This document shows positions 1 to 8,266 of a DNA stretch of 64,000 bases, piece by piece. A program made the translations under genes and the position numbers. The notes under the pieces were generated by a model that did no database searches, was not told the origin of the DNA, and saw only the letters and a program-made list of their open reading frames with translations. Each line of letters starts with the position of its first letter. Position 1 is the stretch's first letter. This DNA comes from Paenibacillus pedocola (GTDB lineage: Bacteria > Bacillota > Bacilli > Paenibacillales > Paenibacillaceae): NCBI RefSeq assembly GCF_031599675.1, contig NZ_CP134223.1, forward strand, positions 4,216,001 to 4,280,000, in the 5' to 3' direction.

Positions 1-90
1 GGATCGGTATTCGATCTCCGTTTCCGCCGGGTCACTGGAAGCTACCTGTATGTATAGATGTTCATTAATTTTGGGATACAAACCTGTCAC
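1..90 (-). CDS. motI: Flagellar brake protein MotI/YpfA, N-terminal fragment
   Basis: Thirty codons remain open to the window edge, reading MTGLYPKINEHLYIQVASS and onward from a GTG at 90, or from a TTG at 81. The 'P-K-I-N-E-x-L-Y-I-Q-V-A-S' opening resembles the N-terminal YcgR-like region of MotI (YpfA, DgrA). That family binds cyclic di-GMP through a PilZ domain and disengages the flagellar motor in B. subtilis. The position directly downstream of ypeB is the same as in B. subtilis, which supports the call. The PilZ domain itself lies outside the window, so the assignment rests on context and a short match. The start is uncertain because neither candidate has a strong ribosome-binding site. 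Confidence 0.55.
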   Translation of the reverse strand, partial: MTGLYPKINEHLYIQVASSDPAETEIEYRS

Positions 91-180
91 CGCCACAAAG
101 TTAGTAAGTTAATCTGTTTTTGATTATAGCATGGCCTTTTGACACCGGGTTAGTAAATATTATAAAATTTCAGAATTTAA

Positions 181-224
181 AACAAAAACAGGAGGGGCTC
201 CTCTAGGGAACTGACCTCCTGTTT
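181..224 (-). terminator. Rho-independent terminator of ypeB
   Basis: A 10-bp inverted repeat (AAACAGGAGG at 186-195 with CCTCCTGTTT at 215-224) is followed on the minus strand by a T-rich tail from the complement of 181-188. It lies just downstream of the ypeB stop. Confidence 0.8.
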
Positions 225-233
225 AATTAGAAC

Positions 234-1592
234 TTATTTATCCTGTGCTCCAGAGGAAGTACGCACCTCTTCCACTGCCTCTTCATTTCCATCCGCAGCA
301 TTCAAATAAATCCGGTATTGTGAACCGTTGATTTTGCCCCCGAATTCATACGTAAGAAGCTCCACAGCATCTTCATTTTCAATCCAGGCCAGACGGTGAT
401 AAAGCTCTTTGAATTCCGGGTTCAAGTGTTTTCTGGCCTCTGCAAGCGATAGGCCGGGTTTGGGGATTTCGCGCTTTTCCTGATGTTCTTTGACAAAGTC
501 GCTCGCCTGGAAACCAGTAGGATCCCCCGTATCCAGTGCAACCCGCACCGTCATTTTCTCAGGATAGATCAGCACACCGTTCTGGCTGCTCACAAAAGTC
601 AGGTTCCCGAGATTATCATAACGGTCCGCACTGACTGCGGTCATTCCCGGATAACCCTTTTTTTTCAGGAATTCGCCTGCTTTGGTTACCGCCTGTTTCA
701 TCGAGACTTTGGCCGGTCCGACCTCGCGGTTATCATTATACGAAATCAGCAGCCCGCCTTCTCTTGTAAAGTCCATGCTGATCGGCTGCTGATGATCGGG
801 GCTAGACACCATAGCCGTAAATGAAGCCCACTCGGTGCCTTTTCCGTTCTCACGGACATCCACCTTCTCATTACCGCCGATGTCGGCAAACTTCACGGCT
901 TTTGCTTTGATTTCCTCTGCAGTAACCGGCTTGCCCCCGAGTTTCTTCACGGAACGTTTGTCATAAATGCTGGCCACGGATGGCCCCCAATCCAGTTCGG
1001 GATAGGCTGCAACCCGTTTATCCACTGTTTTAAAACCGTCAATAATCGTATTATCCTCGGCTTTTTCCTCAGTCGCGAGTGCAGACTCCACATCCATCCA
1101 GCGCAGCTTATTGCCAATAACCTTCTGTTGCACTTCCTGCAAATCCTTGGAGATTTCGCCGGAATTTTTATAGAGCGCCTTGAGGTTTCCCAATTCGGCT
1201 TCTGTCAGCGGCTTTTTCGTGAAGTCACGGACAGCAGCTTTATAAGAGAAGTTGGCGATCTTCGAAAGAAATTCCTCCGTCTCACTGAACGGCAACAATG
1301 TAAGCGGAAGCTGGTTGATCTCATTCTGTGCCTCACTGGTTAACCGCCATACATTAACGAGGCCTTTGCGGTGCATTCCGTTCGAGGAAGAGTTCACTGC
1401 AAGGGTATTACCGAGTTCACCATGAAGCCGCTCCACGTGAAAAGAAAGATCATGGAAGGCTCGCTGATACTGATTCTCCGCTTTGATTAGAATTGAGTTT
1501 TTCTCCTGGTTCTCCTGATATCCCCAGACCAGCGCTCCTACCAGCAACAATGCGGTAAGCGGGAACATTATGGCACTTAATCTTTTGTACAT
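234..1592 (-). CDS. ypeB: Germination protein YpeB
   Basis: This 452-residue protein has an N-terminal membrane anchor (about residues 5-25). An alpha-helical region follows, and the C-terminal half holds tandem PepSY-like YPEB modules. Length and layout match YpeB, the inner-spore-membrane partner that holds and protects the cortex-lytic enzyme SleB during spore dormancy. In Bacillus, sleB lies directly upstream of ypeB. Here no sleB is present: upstream are a short Cys-containing ORF and prsW. The partner enzyme must therefore be encoded elsewhere if the pair still works together. Neighbours prsW and motI reproduce the Bacillus order and support the identification. Confidence 0.9.
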   Translation of the reverse strand: MYKRLSAIMFPLTALLLVGALVWGYQENQEKNSILIKAENQYQRAFHDLSFHVERLHGELGNTLAVNSSSNGMHRKGLVNVWRLTSEAQNEINQLPLTLLPFSETEEFLSKIANFSYKAAVRDFTKKPLTEAELGNLKALYKNSGEISKDLQEVQQKVIGNKLRWMDVESALATEEKAEDNTIIDGFKTVDKRVAAYPELDWGPSVASIYDKRSVKKLGGKPVTAEEIKAKAVKFADIGGNEKVDVRENGKGTEWASFTAMVSSPDHQQPISMDFTREGGLLISYNDNREVGPAKVSMKQAVTKAGEFLKKKGYPGMTAVSADRYDNLGNLTFVSSQNGVLIYPEKMTVRVALDTGDPTGFQASDFVKEHQEKREIPKPGLSLAEARKHLNPEFKELYHRLAWIENEDAVELLTYEFGGKINGSQYRIYLNAADGNEEAVEEVRTSSGAQDK

Positions 1593-1705
1593 AGGGCTGC
1601 AAGACTCCTTTCGGTAGCTTATTGCCGTTAGTTTGACAATAACTGAGAAGAGTTATGCACCTTACTGGCCCCCAAAAAAAAGAGAATACTTCCAGAGCCT
1701 CCGGT

Positions 1706-1861
1706 TCAGGCCCGTTCTTCAATCTCAAAACCGCTGCTGCTGCTGCACAGGCACTGCTTGAAGCCGGTCTGTATCACTCCGTGCTCCTTGTTACCTCTTA
1801 ATATGTAGGTTTCACCACACTGCTTGCAGACAATCCGCACTTTTACACGCAAAAAAGACAC
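1706..1861 (-). CDS. Small CxxC...CxC protein, zinc-ribbon-like, unknown function
   Basis: A 51-residue ORF starts at GTG 1861 (VSFLRVKVRIVCKQCGETY...) or at TTG 1852, both just behind a GAGAGGAGAG purine-rich site. It contains a CKQCGE knuckle and a second CLC pair about 20 residues on, suggesting one bound metal ion. It sits between prsW (upstream) and ypeB (downstream) on the same strand, in the place sleB occupies in Bacillus. From memory, similar 45-55 residue proteins occur in Paenibacillus genomes, but I cannot assign a role. The longer frame extending to 1927 lacks a ribosome-binding site, so I prefer the short version. Confidence 0.5.
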   Translation of the reverse strand: MSFLRVKVRIVCKQCGETYILRGNKEHGVIQTGFKQCLCSSSSGFEIEERA

Positions 1862-1927
1862 CTCTCTCCTCTCTGGAATTCCTTGCTTACGGAACTTTCC
1901 GGGTAAGATTAAGTGTGTCCATCTCAT

Positions 1928-2623
1928 TTATAGGTTAACCTCTTCCTCACGCTTCAAAAAACGGAACGGGGAGCGGCTGTTGGCCAGCGCCACCTTTCCC
2001 ATGCCTCCATACCATAATACAGCCATCAGAGGCACGATAAACCATATCCAGTAATTCGCTGTAGTACTTAGTATAAAGTCATAGATTCCATGCCACAGCC
2101 AAGGCAGCAAGAGCGAGACTAGCAGGACTCCCCGCGTTCTGTTCCCCCTCGAGAACTTGGCTCTGCCCATGTGATATCCCATAATAACTCCGAACATCGC
2201 ATGTCCCGAGACCGGCAGCAATGCCCTCATAAACATTGAACCGATAGAAGCATGGCTGTACCAGGCATACATTATATTCTCAATTGTTGCAAAGCCTAGC
2301 GAAATCGCTACGGCATATAGTATTCCATCATATGGCTCGTCAAATTCGGTATGATTGTAAATCATATGGTACAGCACAAACCACTTCAAGCATTCCTCCA
2401 CTCCTGAAGAGATGAGGAAAGAATCGACATAGGGACCACCACTCAGCCCCAGCACCATGCCCCTCTGAATGATCATAACCGGAAAAACAATCAGCAGGCC
2501 GAGCAAAAATACCTTTATGACCATATGCAGCGGTTCCTGATCATACTTATCTTTCAGATAGAAAAAAGTCAGCAGCGCAAGTCCCGGTGCCACTGCCGAC
2601 GTAATGACCGATAACAAAAGCAC
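1928..2623 (-). CDS. prsW: Glutamic-type intramembrane protease PrsW
   Basis: This 231-residue polytopic membrane protein carries the PrsW signature: a glutamate pair in SSGVEECLKWF (E76, E77), then EPYDGILYA and a GFATIEN segment, with histidines in later membrane helices (SGHAMFG). In B. subtilis PrsW makes the site-1 cut in anti-sigma factor RsiW and so helps release SigW under envelope stress. Whether this organism uses it on an RsiW homologue cannot be read from the window. Several hydrophobic segments of about 20 residues cover most of the sequence. The position next to ypeB matches Bacillus. Confidence 0.92.
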   Translation of the reverse strand: MLLLSVITSAVAPGLALLTFFYLKDKYDQEPLHMVIKVFLLGLLIVFPVMIIQRGMVLGLSGGPYVDSFLISSGVEECLKWFVLYHMIYNHTEFDEPYDGILYAVAISLGFATIENIMYAWYSHASIGSMFMRALLPVSGHAMFGVIMGYHMGRAKFSRGNRTRGVLLVSLLLPWLWHGIYDFILSTTANYWIWFIVPLMAVLWYGGMGKVALANSRSPFRFLKREEEVNL

Positions 2624-2745
2624 CGAATAACCTCCCCGAGCTTATCTCTCCTATCTGTTACCGCTGAACCCGGCGGTACACAGGAAAGTCATATTTCAAA
2701 ACTAGAGGAAAGGGCCGGGCGCAGGCCCGGGCTCTCCTCAACCGC

Positions 2746-3360
2746 TTATTCCTGGCGCTTAAAATGAGTGCACAATAACTGGATTGCATTCTCAGCCATT
2801 ACGGTCTTTCCGTATTCATCCAGAACAGCTTCTGTAACAGGGGACGAATCCCCGAACTCCGACAATACGGCTACAATTCCCGTAAGGACATTCTCTTCAT
2901 ATTCCTTCGGATCGAAGTAGAGGTACCATTTATCGTTATAAGAATACAGTTTTCCCTGGGAAGTAATATTGCCGATGAGCACATGAGCCGCTTCAACCAA
3001 AACTTCAAAATCGCGGAATGCATACACAATGGAGTCGCTTTGTTCTAGAGTAACTTCCATTTCGTAAATCTCTTCAGGCATTTCTTCTTCCCCGGCTCCA
3101 CCGTACTGATGGTGATCATATTTCCCCCGGGTCACAATAACGACCATACCTTGCGCGGGCAATGCGAACACTTCCACGGCAAGCGGACCTGTAGCGTCAA
3201 AACCAAGTTCACTGTACGCCTGGTCCATCATTTCCGTAAAAAGGTCATGCACCTTGGGAACTTCCTGCCACATATCTTCCTTCTGGATGCCCCGCTCGCT
3301 CAGGTCGTCAAAAGTGAGGAAAATCCGTATCTTATCTTGACCTAATCGCTCTATTCTCAT
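2746..3360 (-). CDS. mecA: Adaptor protein MecA (ClpC adaptor)
   Basis: The start is the ATG at 3360, which has an AAAGGAGG site 8 nt upstream; the open frame runs further but without a ribosome-binding site. The 204-residue product begins MRIERLGQDKIRIFLTFDDL, the N-terminal substrate-binding part of the MecA/YpbH family. An acidic linker near residues 90-105 separates it from the C-terminal domain (KWYLYFDPKEYEENVL...). MecA proteins deliver substrates such as ComK, and aggregated proteins, to the ClpC unfoldase. The size is close to Bacillus MecA (218) and YpbH (194). A single copy is visible, so mecA versus ypbH is a naming choice. Confidence 0.88.
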   Translation of the reverse strand: MRIERLGQDKIRIFLTFDDLSERGIQKEDMWQEVPKVHDLFTEMMDQAYSELGFDATGPLAVEVFALPAQGMVVIVTRGKYDHHQYGGAGEEEMPEEIYEMEVTLEQSDSIVYAFRDFEVLVEAAHVLIGNITSQGKLYSYNDKWYLYFDPKEYEENVLTGIVAVLSEFGDSSPVTEAVLDEYGKTVMAENAIQLLCTHFKRQE

Positions 3361-3517
3361 GACAGGATCCTCCTTTTGCAAGCTCATTTAATATTAATGT
3401 ATGATGAGTCCCGAGTAATGAGCCAAAAATGGTTACTATGTATGTATGTTATCATTTTGGCGCTGTAAATGCACGTAAATAAATATTTTTATGACCCATT
3501 TATTCGCGCTGTCTGAT

Positions 3518-3565
3518 AAAAAAAGAATCATTTTGCGGATGGAATCATCCCCAAAATGATTCTGC
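3518..3565 (-). terminator. Terminator downstream of the 122-aa hypothetical gene
   Basis: The inverted repeat AGAATCATTTTG / CAAAATGATTCT ends in seven T residues on the minus strand. It lies between mecA and the stop of the preceding small gene. Confidence 0.8.
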
Positions 3566-3580
3566 AATGTTGCTTTGCGG

Positions 3581-3949
3581 TTACAAACCGGGTATTGCTG
3601 TATGAGTTTCTTTAAGAATTTGCTCTACTTCATGTTTTACATCAGGGTTACTGCGGATGAAATCCTTCAGCAATTTAAGATTGGATTCCTTGGATTTAAT
3701 CGCAGACTCCTTCTGGTCGGCATTGCTGGCAGCCTTATGCTCAGCTTTCTCATTGGCGCCGTCCGTTTGGGTGCTGCCGAATCCGGTCATCGCCATACCC
3801 ATAATTTTGTCCCGTGCCTTCTCCCCTGCCCCCTGCATCTGGCCGCCCGGCTGCAGGAGCGAGGACATCATGGTACTGCGTTTTTTGGACATCATCATAC
3901 TGGCGGCTGCACCCAGCATCACTCCGCATAGAAATGACGAAGTATTCAT
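3581..3949 (-). CDS. Hypothetical protein with N-terminal glycine/alanine membrane segment
   Basis: The start is the ATG at 3949, which has an AAGGAGG site 7-8 nt upstream. The 122-residue product begins MNTSSFLCGVMLGAAASMMM, a short hydrophobic Gly/Ala/Met stretch ended by basic residues (SKKRS). A low-complexity charged middle and a helical Lys/Glu-rich tail (KLLKDFIRSNPDVKHEVEQIL) follow. This looks like the YtxH-like or YqxA-like small membrane-anchored proteins common in Bacillales, but no specific family is recognised. It is divergent from the deacetylase gene, with an 85-nt spacer that must hold both promoters. Confidence 0.7.
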   Translation of the reverse strand: MNTSSFLCGVMLGAAASMMMSKKRSTMMSSLLQPGGQMQGAGEKARDKIMGMAMTGFGSTQTDGANEKAEHKAASNADQKESAIKSKESNLKLLKDFIRSNPDVKHEVEQILKETHTAIPGL

Positions 3950-4034
3950 ATCTCTAACCTCCTTGTATGGTAAAATCATGCTTAGTGTTCGCGGAAAGAT
4001 TCCGGCTCATACAGCCAAACAACAAGAAAGCGAG

Positions 4035-4973
4035 ATGAAAAAAGTGGGTAAAGCAATATCAGCACTCCTACTGGCAACCCTACTGCTGTCTGCTTGCAGC
4101 GGCGGGAAGAACGGGGACACTACAGGGAGCAGTGTAATGCCATCTGCCAGCGCTAACCAGGAAGCCTCAGCAGCACCAGCTGACCAGGGTAAGAGCCCTG
4201 CAGCACCAAGTCCTTCTCCTTCTCCAACCTCTGAAGGTACCGGAGGAAATGAAACAGCAGCCGCAACGGCTACTTCCGAAACAGGCGCAACGGCCCAGCC
4301 CAGTGAAGAACCGGCTTCAGCAGAAATCCCACTGCTGTACCATATGAACAAAAATTACGACATTGTCCCAAATGAAGAAGGAACAAATAAAAAAGTGGTC
4401 CTGCTTACCTTTGATGACGGTCCTAAGGAAGCGGATATGATTAATTCACTGATCGACACGCTGGATAAACATCAGGCGAAGGCAATCTTTTTCGTGAACG
4501 GCTACCGGGTGAAGGAGCATCCAGAACTGCTAAAGCTGATCCACGACCGCGGTGGCATTCTTGGGAACCACAGCTGGGATCATATTGTCCTGAAAGATAA
4601 ATCGTACAGTGAAGTAAAGAAACAGATCGAGAATGTGCAGACTATCGTGAAGCAGGTAACCGGCGAATCCCCGGTATTCTTCCGTCCGCCGCACGGTGCA
4701 GGCGGGGATGTCGGTAAAAAGGTAGCTGCGGAGAACGGCCTGCTTTATATGACCTGGTCTGTCGGATCGCTGGATTGGGAAATGAAAGAGAAGGAACAGG
4801 GAAAAACCGATACACTGATTAAAAATGTGACAGGTCAGCTTCACTCCGGCAGCAATATACTGATGCATGAGCTTCCATGGACTGTAGAGGCACTTGACAA
4901 GCTGCTTACCACCCTGGAAGGCAAAGGATACAGCTTTGTCGACCCGCGAAGCATTGAGCTGAAGATGCGCTAA
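4035..4973 (+). CDS. Polysaccharide deacetylase lipoprotein (NodB family)
   Basis: The chosen start (ATG 4035) gives a clean lipoprotein signal, MKKVGK followed by a hydrophobic stretch and the lipobox LLSAC; longer frames would bury it. About 75 residues of Ser/Ala/Pro/Thr-rich linker follow, then a NodB domain. The domain carries TFDDGP (catalytic Asp and metal Asp), the metal-binding H-S-x-x-H in GNHSWDH, and FFRPPHG. Carbohydrate esterase family 4 enzymes of this type remove N-acetyl groups from peptidoglycan or other amino sugar polymers. The lipid anchor places it on the outer face of the membrane. The substrate cannot be told from sequence. The ribosome-binding site (GAAAGCGAG) is weak. 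Confidence 0.88.
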   Translation: MKKVGKAISALLLATLLLSACSGGKNGDTTGSSVMPSASANQEASAAPADQGKSPAAPSPSPSPTSEGTGGNETAAATATSETGATAQPSEEPASAEIPLLYHMNKNYDIVPNEEGTNKKVVLLTFDDGPKEADMINSLIDTLDKHQAKAIFFVNGYRVKEHPELLKLIHDRGGILGNHSWDHIVLKDKSYSEVKKQIENVQTIVKQVTGESPVFFRPPHGAGGDVGKKVAAENGLLYMTWSVGSLDWEMKEKEQGKTDTLIKNVTGQLHSGSNILMHELPWTVEALDKLLTTLEGKGYSFVDPRSIELKMR

Positions 4974-4997
4974 AAGCATAAAGTACTTATACTCCCC

Positions 4998-5041
4998 AAA
5001 AAAAGGGATCCCAGGCACTATTGCCCGGGATCCCTTTTTTA
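4998..5041 (+). terminator. Terminator of the deacetylase gene
   Basis: A stem of AAAAAAAGGGATCCC with its complement encloses a short loop and ends in T7. The symmetric A/T flanks mean it can also serve the converging minus-strand metallophosphoesterase gene. Confidence 0.85.
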
Positions 5042-5124
5042 CGTTTACATTAGGGTATGAACAAAACTCGTTGAAAGGGGAACACCCAATTTATTCATAA
5101 AATATATGGCTCAAGGCTTCAAGT

Positions 5125-5967
5125 TCAAGCCCTGTCCTGTCCTAGACGCAGCGTCAGCACATGAATTTCTGCAGGACTGCGCCAGCGGATCGGGAGATGT
5201 GCTGTACCGAAGCCGCGGCTGATCAGTAGCTTGGCATCAGCTCCGGTTCCATCTTCCCGGGGAATGCTGTATTTGCCGGCATTATATGTACGATAGAACG
5301 GATCGGTATGCATTTGCAGGCCAAACGGAAGAACAACCTGGCCGCCATGCGTGTGCCCGGCAAGGACAAGGTCTGCAGGAACGGAGGACTGCTTCGAGAG
5401 CCACAGCGGATCGTGCACAAGGATGATCCTGCAGTATGGTACAGCAGATAAAGGAGCAAGCGGTAGTGGGGCATACTTTCTCTTGCCCCCCTGCTTAGGG
5501 AAATCCACACCTGTCAGCAGCAGCTTCTGCCCTTTCCGTTCGAGAAAGACGTTCTCATCCATAAGCAGTCTGGCTCCGCTGCCGCGGATAATATTATCTA
5601 CAAGTAGCACCTTTGCCTTATAGTCATGATTGCCATGAACGGCATATACAGGAGCAATGGAACATAGTAAGTTCATATTATCAGAAAGACGGCTTAGCGA
5701 ATTCCCTTTCTCAGTGATGTCGCCGCCCAGGAATACGGCATCGATCTCCCCGCCCAGGGACGCCTGCAAGGCTTTGGGAAGCAGTCTACGGTGGATATCA
5801 GTAATAAACAAAATACGGAAGCCGTCAAATCCTGGGGGCAAAGCATCCAGGACTATTTCCTCGGCAATAATTCTATGCCTGAAAGCGGCAGCTAACATTA
5901 TTGATCCAAAGATGCAAAGCGCAAGAACAGCAGCTGCCGCTATAGCTGTCATCCAGGCGGTTACCAT
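5125..5967 (-). CDS. Membrane-anchored metallophosphoesterase (YkuE-like)
   Basis: The 280-residue protein has an N-terminal transmembrane helix (about residues 5-28) and a calcineurin-like phosphoesterase domain. Metal-ligand motifs appear in order: TDIH, GGD, GNHDY, HDP and GHTHGGQ. This is the full set for a binuclear metal centre. Its length and N-terminal anchor fit the YkuE group, related to UDP-2,3-diacylglucosamine hydrolase-like and cell-wall-associated phosphoesterases, but the substrate is unknown. It is the last gene of a three-gene unit whose reading frames overlap by a few bases (CPBP protease, small membrane protein, this gene), so the three are almost certainly co-translated. 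Confidence 0.88.
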   Translation of the reverse strand: MVTAWMTAIAAAAVLALCIFGSIMLAAAFRHRIIAEEIVLDALPPGFDGFRILFITDIHRRLLPKALQASLGGEIDAVFLGGDITEKGNSLSRLSDNMNLLCSIAPVYAVHGNHDYKAKVLLVDNIIRGSGARLLMDENVFLERKGQKLLLTGVDFPKQGGKRKYAPLPLAPLSAVPYCRIILVHDPLWLSKQSSVPADLVLAGHTHGGQVVLPFGLQMHTDPFYRTYNAGKYSIPREDGTGADAKLLISRGFGTAHLPIRWRSPAEIHVLTLRLGQDRA

Positions 5968-6332
5968 AACGTCCTCAGCTCAGGTGCGCCTTCAATTCCC
6001 CACCATACAAGCGATGCAAGCAGCAGGACAAATATAAAATACAGCGAGTTGACGAATATTTTACTCAGGCGGACGCGTTCAGAAGGATAGCTCTGGGAAC
6101 GGGAAGGCGTATCTTCCGGCTCCTGAGTTGTCTGGCGGTTTCCTGCAGGTTTCGGTGAAGCTGCCGCATATTTCGCTTTTCTGGACAGCGTTCCAGGCAC
6201 CGGGACAACCGGTTCATTCTGCGCAGTGGCTGATAGGGTTGTACTCATTGCTTTTCCCCTCTTGAGTCGAGGCTGGCCTTTGCCATTATTTGGTTTGCTG
6301 CGGGATTTAACCCGGCTTAATTCCTCGCTCAT
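5961..6332 (-). CDS. Hypothetical basic protein with one C-terminal membrane helix
   Basis: The ATG at 6332 follows an AGGAGG site and overlaps the stop of the CPBP protease gene. The 123-residue product has a long basic, Ser/Pro/Lys-rich, probably disordered N-terminal region (about 85 residues). A single hydrophobic helix follows (FVNSLYFIFVLLLASLVWW), then a short tail. This suggests a tail-anchored cytoplasmic protein. I recognise no family. The tight overlap with both neighbours suggests a functional link to the protease and the phosphoesterase. Confidence 0.75.
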   Translation of the reverse strand: MSEELSRVKSRSKPNNGKGQPRLKRGKAMSTTLSATAQNEPVVPVPGTLSRKAKYAAASPKPAGNRQTTQEPEDTPSRSQSYPSERVRLSKIFVNSLYFIFVLLLASLVWWGIEGAPELRTLW

Positions 6333-6922
6333 GATTCCCTCCTGTAGCGGATCACTAGCCCTGAGAACAGATCGATCAGGAAATGACATAATATCGGTGC
6401 CCACAGGGTTCCTGTGTGGATGTAAATATATCCCAGACCATAACTGCTGAGGAACACCCAGCCGGTCGGAATAAAGTGGCGCAAATAACGCACATGAATC
6501 ACTGCAAACAGAATGCTTGTCCAGTAGGGTCCGAATGAGTGCTGGATAGCTCCCCTAAACAAAAGCTCTTCGCATACGGCCACCATGGCCGCGATGATGA
6601 TGATGTGCCAGAGCGGCCTGCGGCCGAATAAAAGATCATTTATGCCTCCATCATCCATGCTTTCTTCCGGTACGATATGGGTTAACAAAAAATCCACAAT
6701 CAGCATAATTCCAGCTAAACCAAGGCCCCAGAGCACAAATTTGGCGCTGCCGGGAAAATTTAATATGTCAAACGGATTTCTTTTCTGCAATAATATCCAT
6801 ATCAAACCGATAAATAAGGTAAGCCCCTGTGTAATATAGAGATTGAGCAGAAGCAGCTTATCAGTAAGATGCTGAGGGTCGGCCTTTTTGATTTTGATAT
6901 CGCCAAATTTAAATTTTTTCAT
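6329..6922 (-). CDS. CPBP-family intramembrane metalloprotease
   Basis: This 197-residue polytopic protein carries the CPBP (CAAX protease/bacteriocin-processing, Abi) signature: EELLFRG with E118, E119 and R123, then His143 in FAVIH and His180 in LCHFLID, all within membrane helices. Members are glutamate-dependent intramembrane proteases; bacterial ones have been tied to bacteriocin self-immunity, peptide processing and stress responses. No bacteriocin or CAAX-bearing substrate gene is visible nearby. It is the first gene of the three-gene overlapping unit that ends with the phosphoesterase. Confidence 0.88.
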   Translation of the reverse strand: MKKFKFGDIKIKKADPQHLTDKLLLLNLYITQGLTLFIGLIWILLQKRNPFDILNFPGSAKFVLWGLGLAGIMLIVDFLLTHIVPEESMDDGGINDLLFGRRPLWHIIIIAAMVAVCEELLFRGAIQHSFGPYWTSILFAVIHVRYLRHFIPTGWVFLSSYGLGYIYIHTGTLWAPILCHFLIDLFSGLVIRYRRES

Positions 6923-6987
6923 GGTAACCTGCCTGTTCTAAATTGTTTTTACATAAGATAATTTCCCTAGAAGAAGGAGCACTAATT

Positions 6988-7896
6988 ATGAATAGCCGTA
7001 CCTCCCGCACTCAAATGTTGTATACCCTAAGTTTTCTATTTTTCCTGATTTGCGCATTTGCCGCATTTTTCACGGGAGTGAAGGTTGGAGCTGACAAGAC
7101 AGAGGCAAAATATTCTCATCTAAACGATGCTGAAGGGGCGGTGGAGGAATTCTCCGGCTCATACCAGCAGCAGGATCTTGTTACTTTCTATCATAACGTA
7201 TTTTTGCCTTACCGGGAATTCAAGCGGAATTGGAACAATGAAGTAGAAAATCTCGCACGCAGCACGGATGCACGTGAGAACGCGGCAACACTGAAAAATC
7301 TCAGTATCCTGGCGGACAAGCAATATGACAAGGTCAGCAAGGACTCTCTGTTCACCAGTTCACCACTTTTGTTTCAATCCCAGCTTAACATACTTAAAAG
7401 CCTGACGCTCTTCTCCCAGGCTTCGAGCAAGGTTACCGCAGGGACATCCGGCGCCGAAACTGCCAAAGTACTGAAGAACGACACTTTTACAGCAAGTGCT
7501 ATTAAATTCGGGCTGCTCGGTCAAAAAGACTTCTACGATTCCATGCTCAAATGGGGTTCCAAAACGAACAGCATCATCCCTGCTGAGCCCGGGGAGCTCA
7601 AAACGCTGTCCTTCGTAGCTTGGAAAAAGATGCCTCTCCTGCTCAAGAACTCGACTATCGCGAATATTATGCTGAACCGGAAGATATACGGCGGATACGA
7701 TCCTCAGGATATTACAGCGAAGATCGATGACATGATCTATTCCGGCACAGCCAGCTCACTGAAACTGAAGGACGTCCAGTCTTCGGTCACCCTGTTAATT
7801 TCAACGGGCGCTGTACAGGAGCAGGACTTCATGAAATGGCGGGAACAGTACTATGGCAAGGAAATCATGCCGCAGCTGCCCTTCTTTTATGAGTAG
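6988..7896 (+). CDS. Hypothetical exported/membrane-anchored protein
   Basis: The ATG at 6988 has an AAGGAG site at good spacing. The 302-residue product has an N-terminal hydrophobic segment (residues 10-30, YTLSFLFFLICAFAAFF) and no lipobox. It is therefore probably anchored with an extracytoplasmic, mainly helical domain rich in Lys, Ser and Leu. No catalytic motif or known family is evident. It stands alone, divergent from the CPBP unit and upstream of the serA T-box leader. Confidence 0.75.
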   Translation: MNSRTSRTQMLYTLSFLFFLICAFAAFFTGVKVGADKTEAKYSHLNDAEGAVEEFSGSYQQQDLVTFYHNVFLPYREFKRNWNNEVENLARSTDARENAATLKNLSILADKQYDKVSKDSLFTSSPLLFQSQLNILKSLTLFSQASSKVTAGTSGAETAKVLKNDTFTASAIKFGLLGQKDFYDSMLKWGSKTNSIIPAEPGELKTLSFVAWKKMPLLLKNSTIANIMLNRKIYGGYDPQDITAKIDDMIYSGTASSLKLKDVQSSVTLLISTGAVQEQDFMKWREQYYGKEIMPQLPFFYE

Positions 7897-7960
7897 AACC
7901 AGCTATTGCATCATAACGAAAAATGAAATTCACTTCAAGGCGGCCCGGCGAATAAGCCTA

Positions 7961-7989
7961 TTGACACATCTGGCATCACCATGTTACAT
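7961..7989 (+). promoter_or_regulatory. Sigma-A promoter of the serA leader
   Basis: A perfect TTGACA (7961-7966) is followed after 17 nt by TTACAT (7984-7989). It lies about 25 nt before the first T-box stem. Confidence 0.65.
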
Positions 7990-8013
7990 TATGAAAAATT
8001 AATCACGCAAAAC

Positions 8014-8266
8014 CGATGAAGGAACAAAGATTCTGGTAGTCTTCAGAGAGCCGGTGGGTGGTGCAAACCGGTGGCGGACAGAATTTTTTAGCGCTCCTGA
8101 GATATTGTATCGAACGAATAGTAGGTGCAATCGGATCATCTCCGTTATCAGTGTGGCCTTTGCAGGCCAATGAGGCTGCTTCTTAACAGTTGCAGTGAAT
8201 TAGGGTGGTACCACGATAACTCTCGTCCCTTACTACGGCAGTAGTATGGGGTTGGGGGTTTTTTTG
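8014..8266 (+). promoter_or_regulatory. T-box leader (serine specifier AGC) upstream of serA
   Basis: The leader ends with the canonical T-box sequence AGGGTGGTACCACG (8202-8215). A terminator follows: a CCC-ACTAC / GTAGT-GGGG hairpin and seven T residues ending near 8265. Stem I is recognisable from the AGAGAGCCGG...AACCGG distal region and closes with CGAT (8014) against ATCG near 8112. The three bases before the usual GCTCCTGAG segment are AGC at 8090-8092, a serine codon. This fits tRNA-Ser sensing of serine shortage and read-through into serA. Family knowledge: uncharged tRNA pairs with the specifier and the T-box bulge and stabilises the antiterminator. About 200 nt separate the terminator from the serA start, unusually long. 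That gap holds a TTGACA-like element at 8367 but no clear gene. Confidence 0.92.

Noticed and set aside
139..166. Plus-strand TTGACA-N16-TATAAA promoter-like sequence
   Set aside because: It points straight into the ypeB terminator hairpin and then antisense to ypeB, with no gene to serve; most likely chance in AT-rich spacer, though an antisense RNA cannot be excluded.
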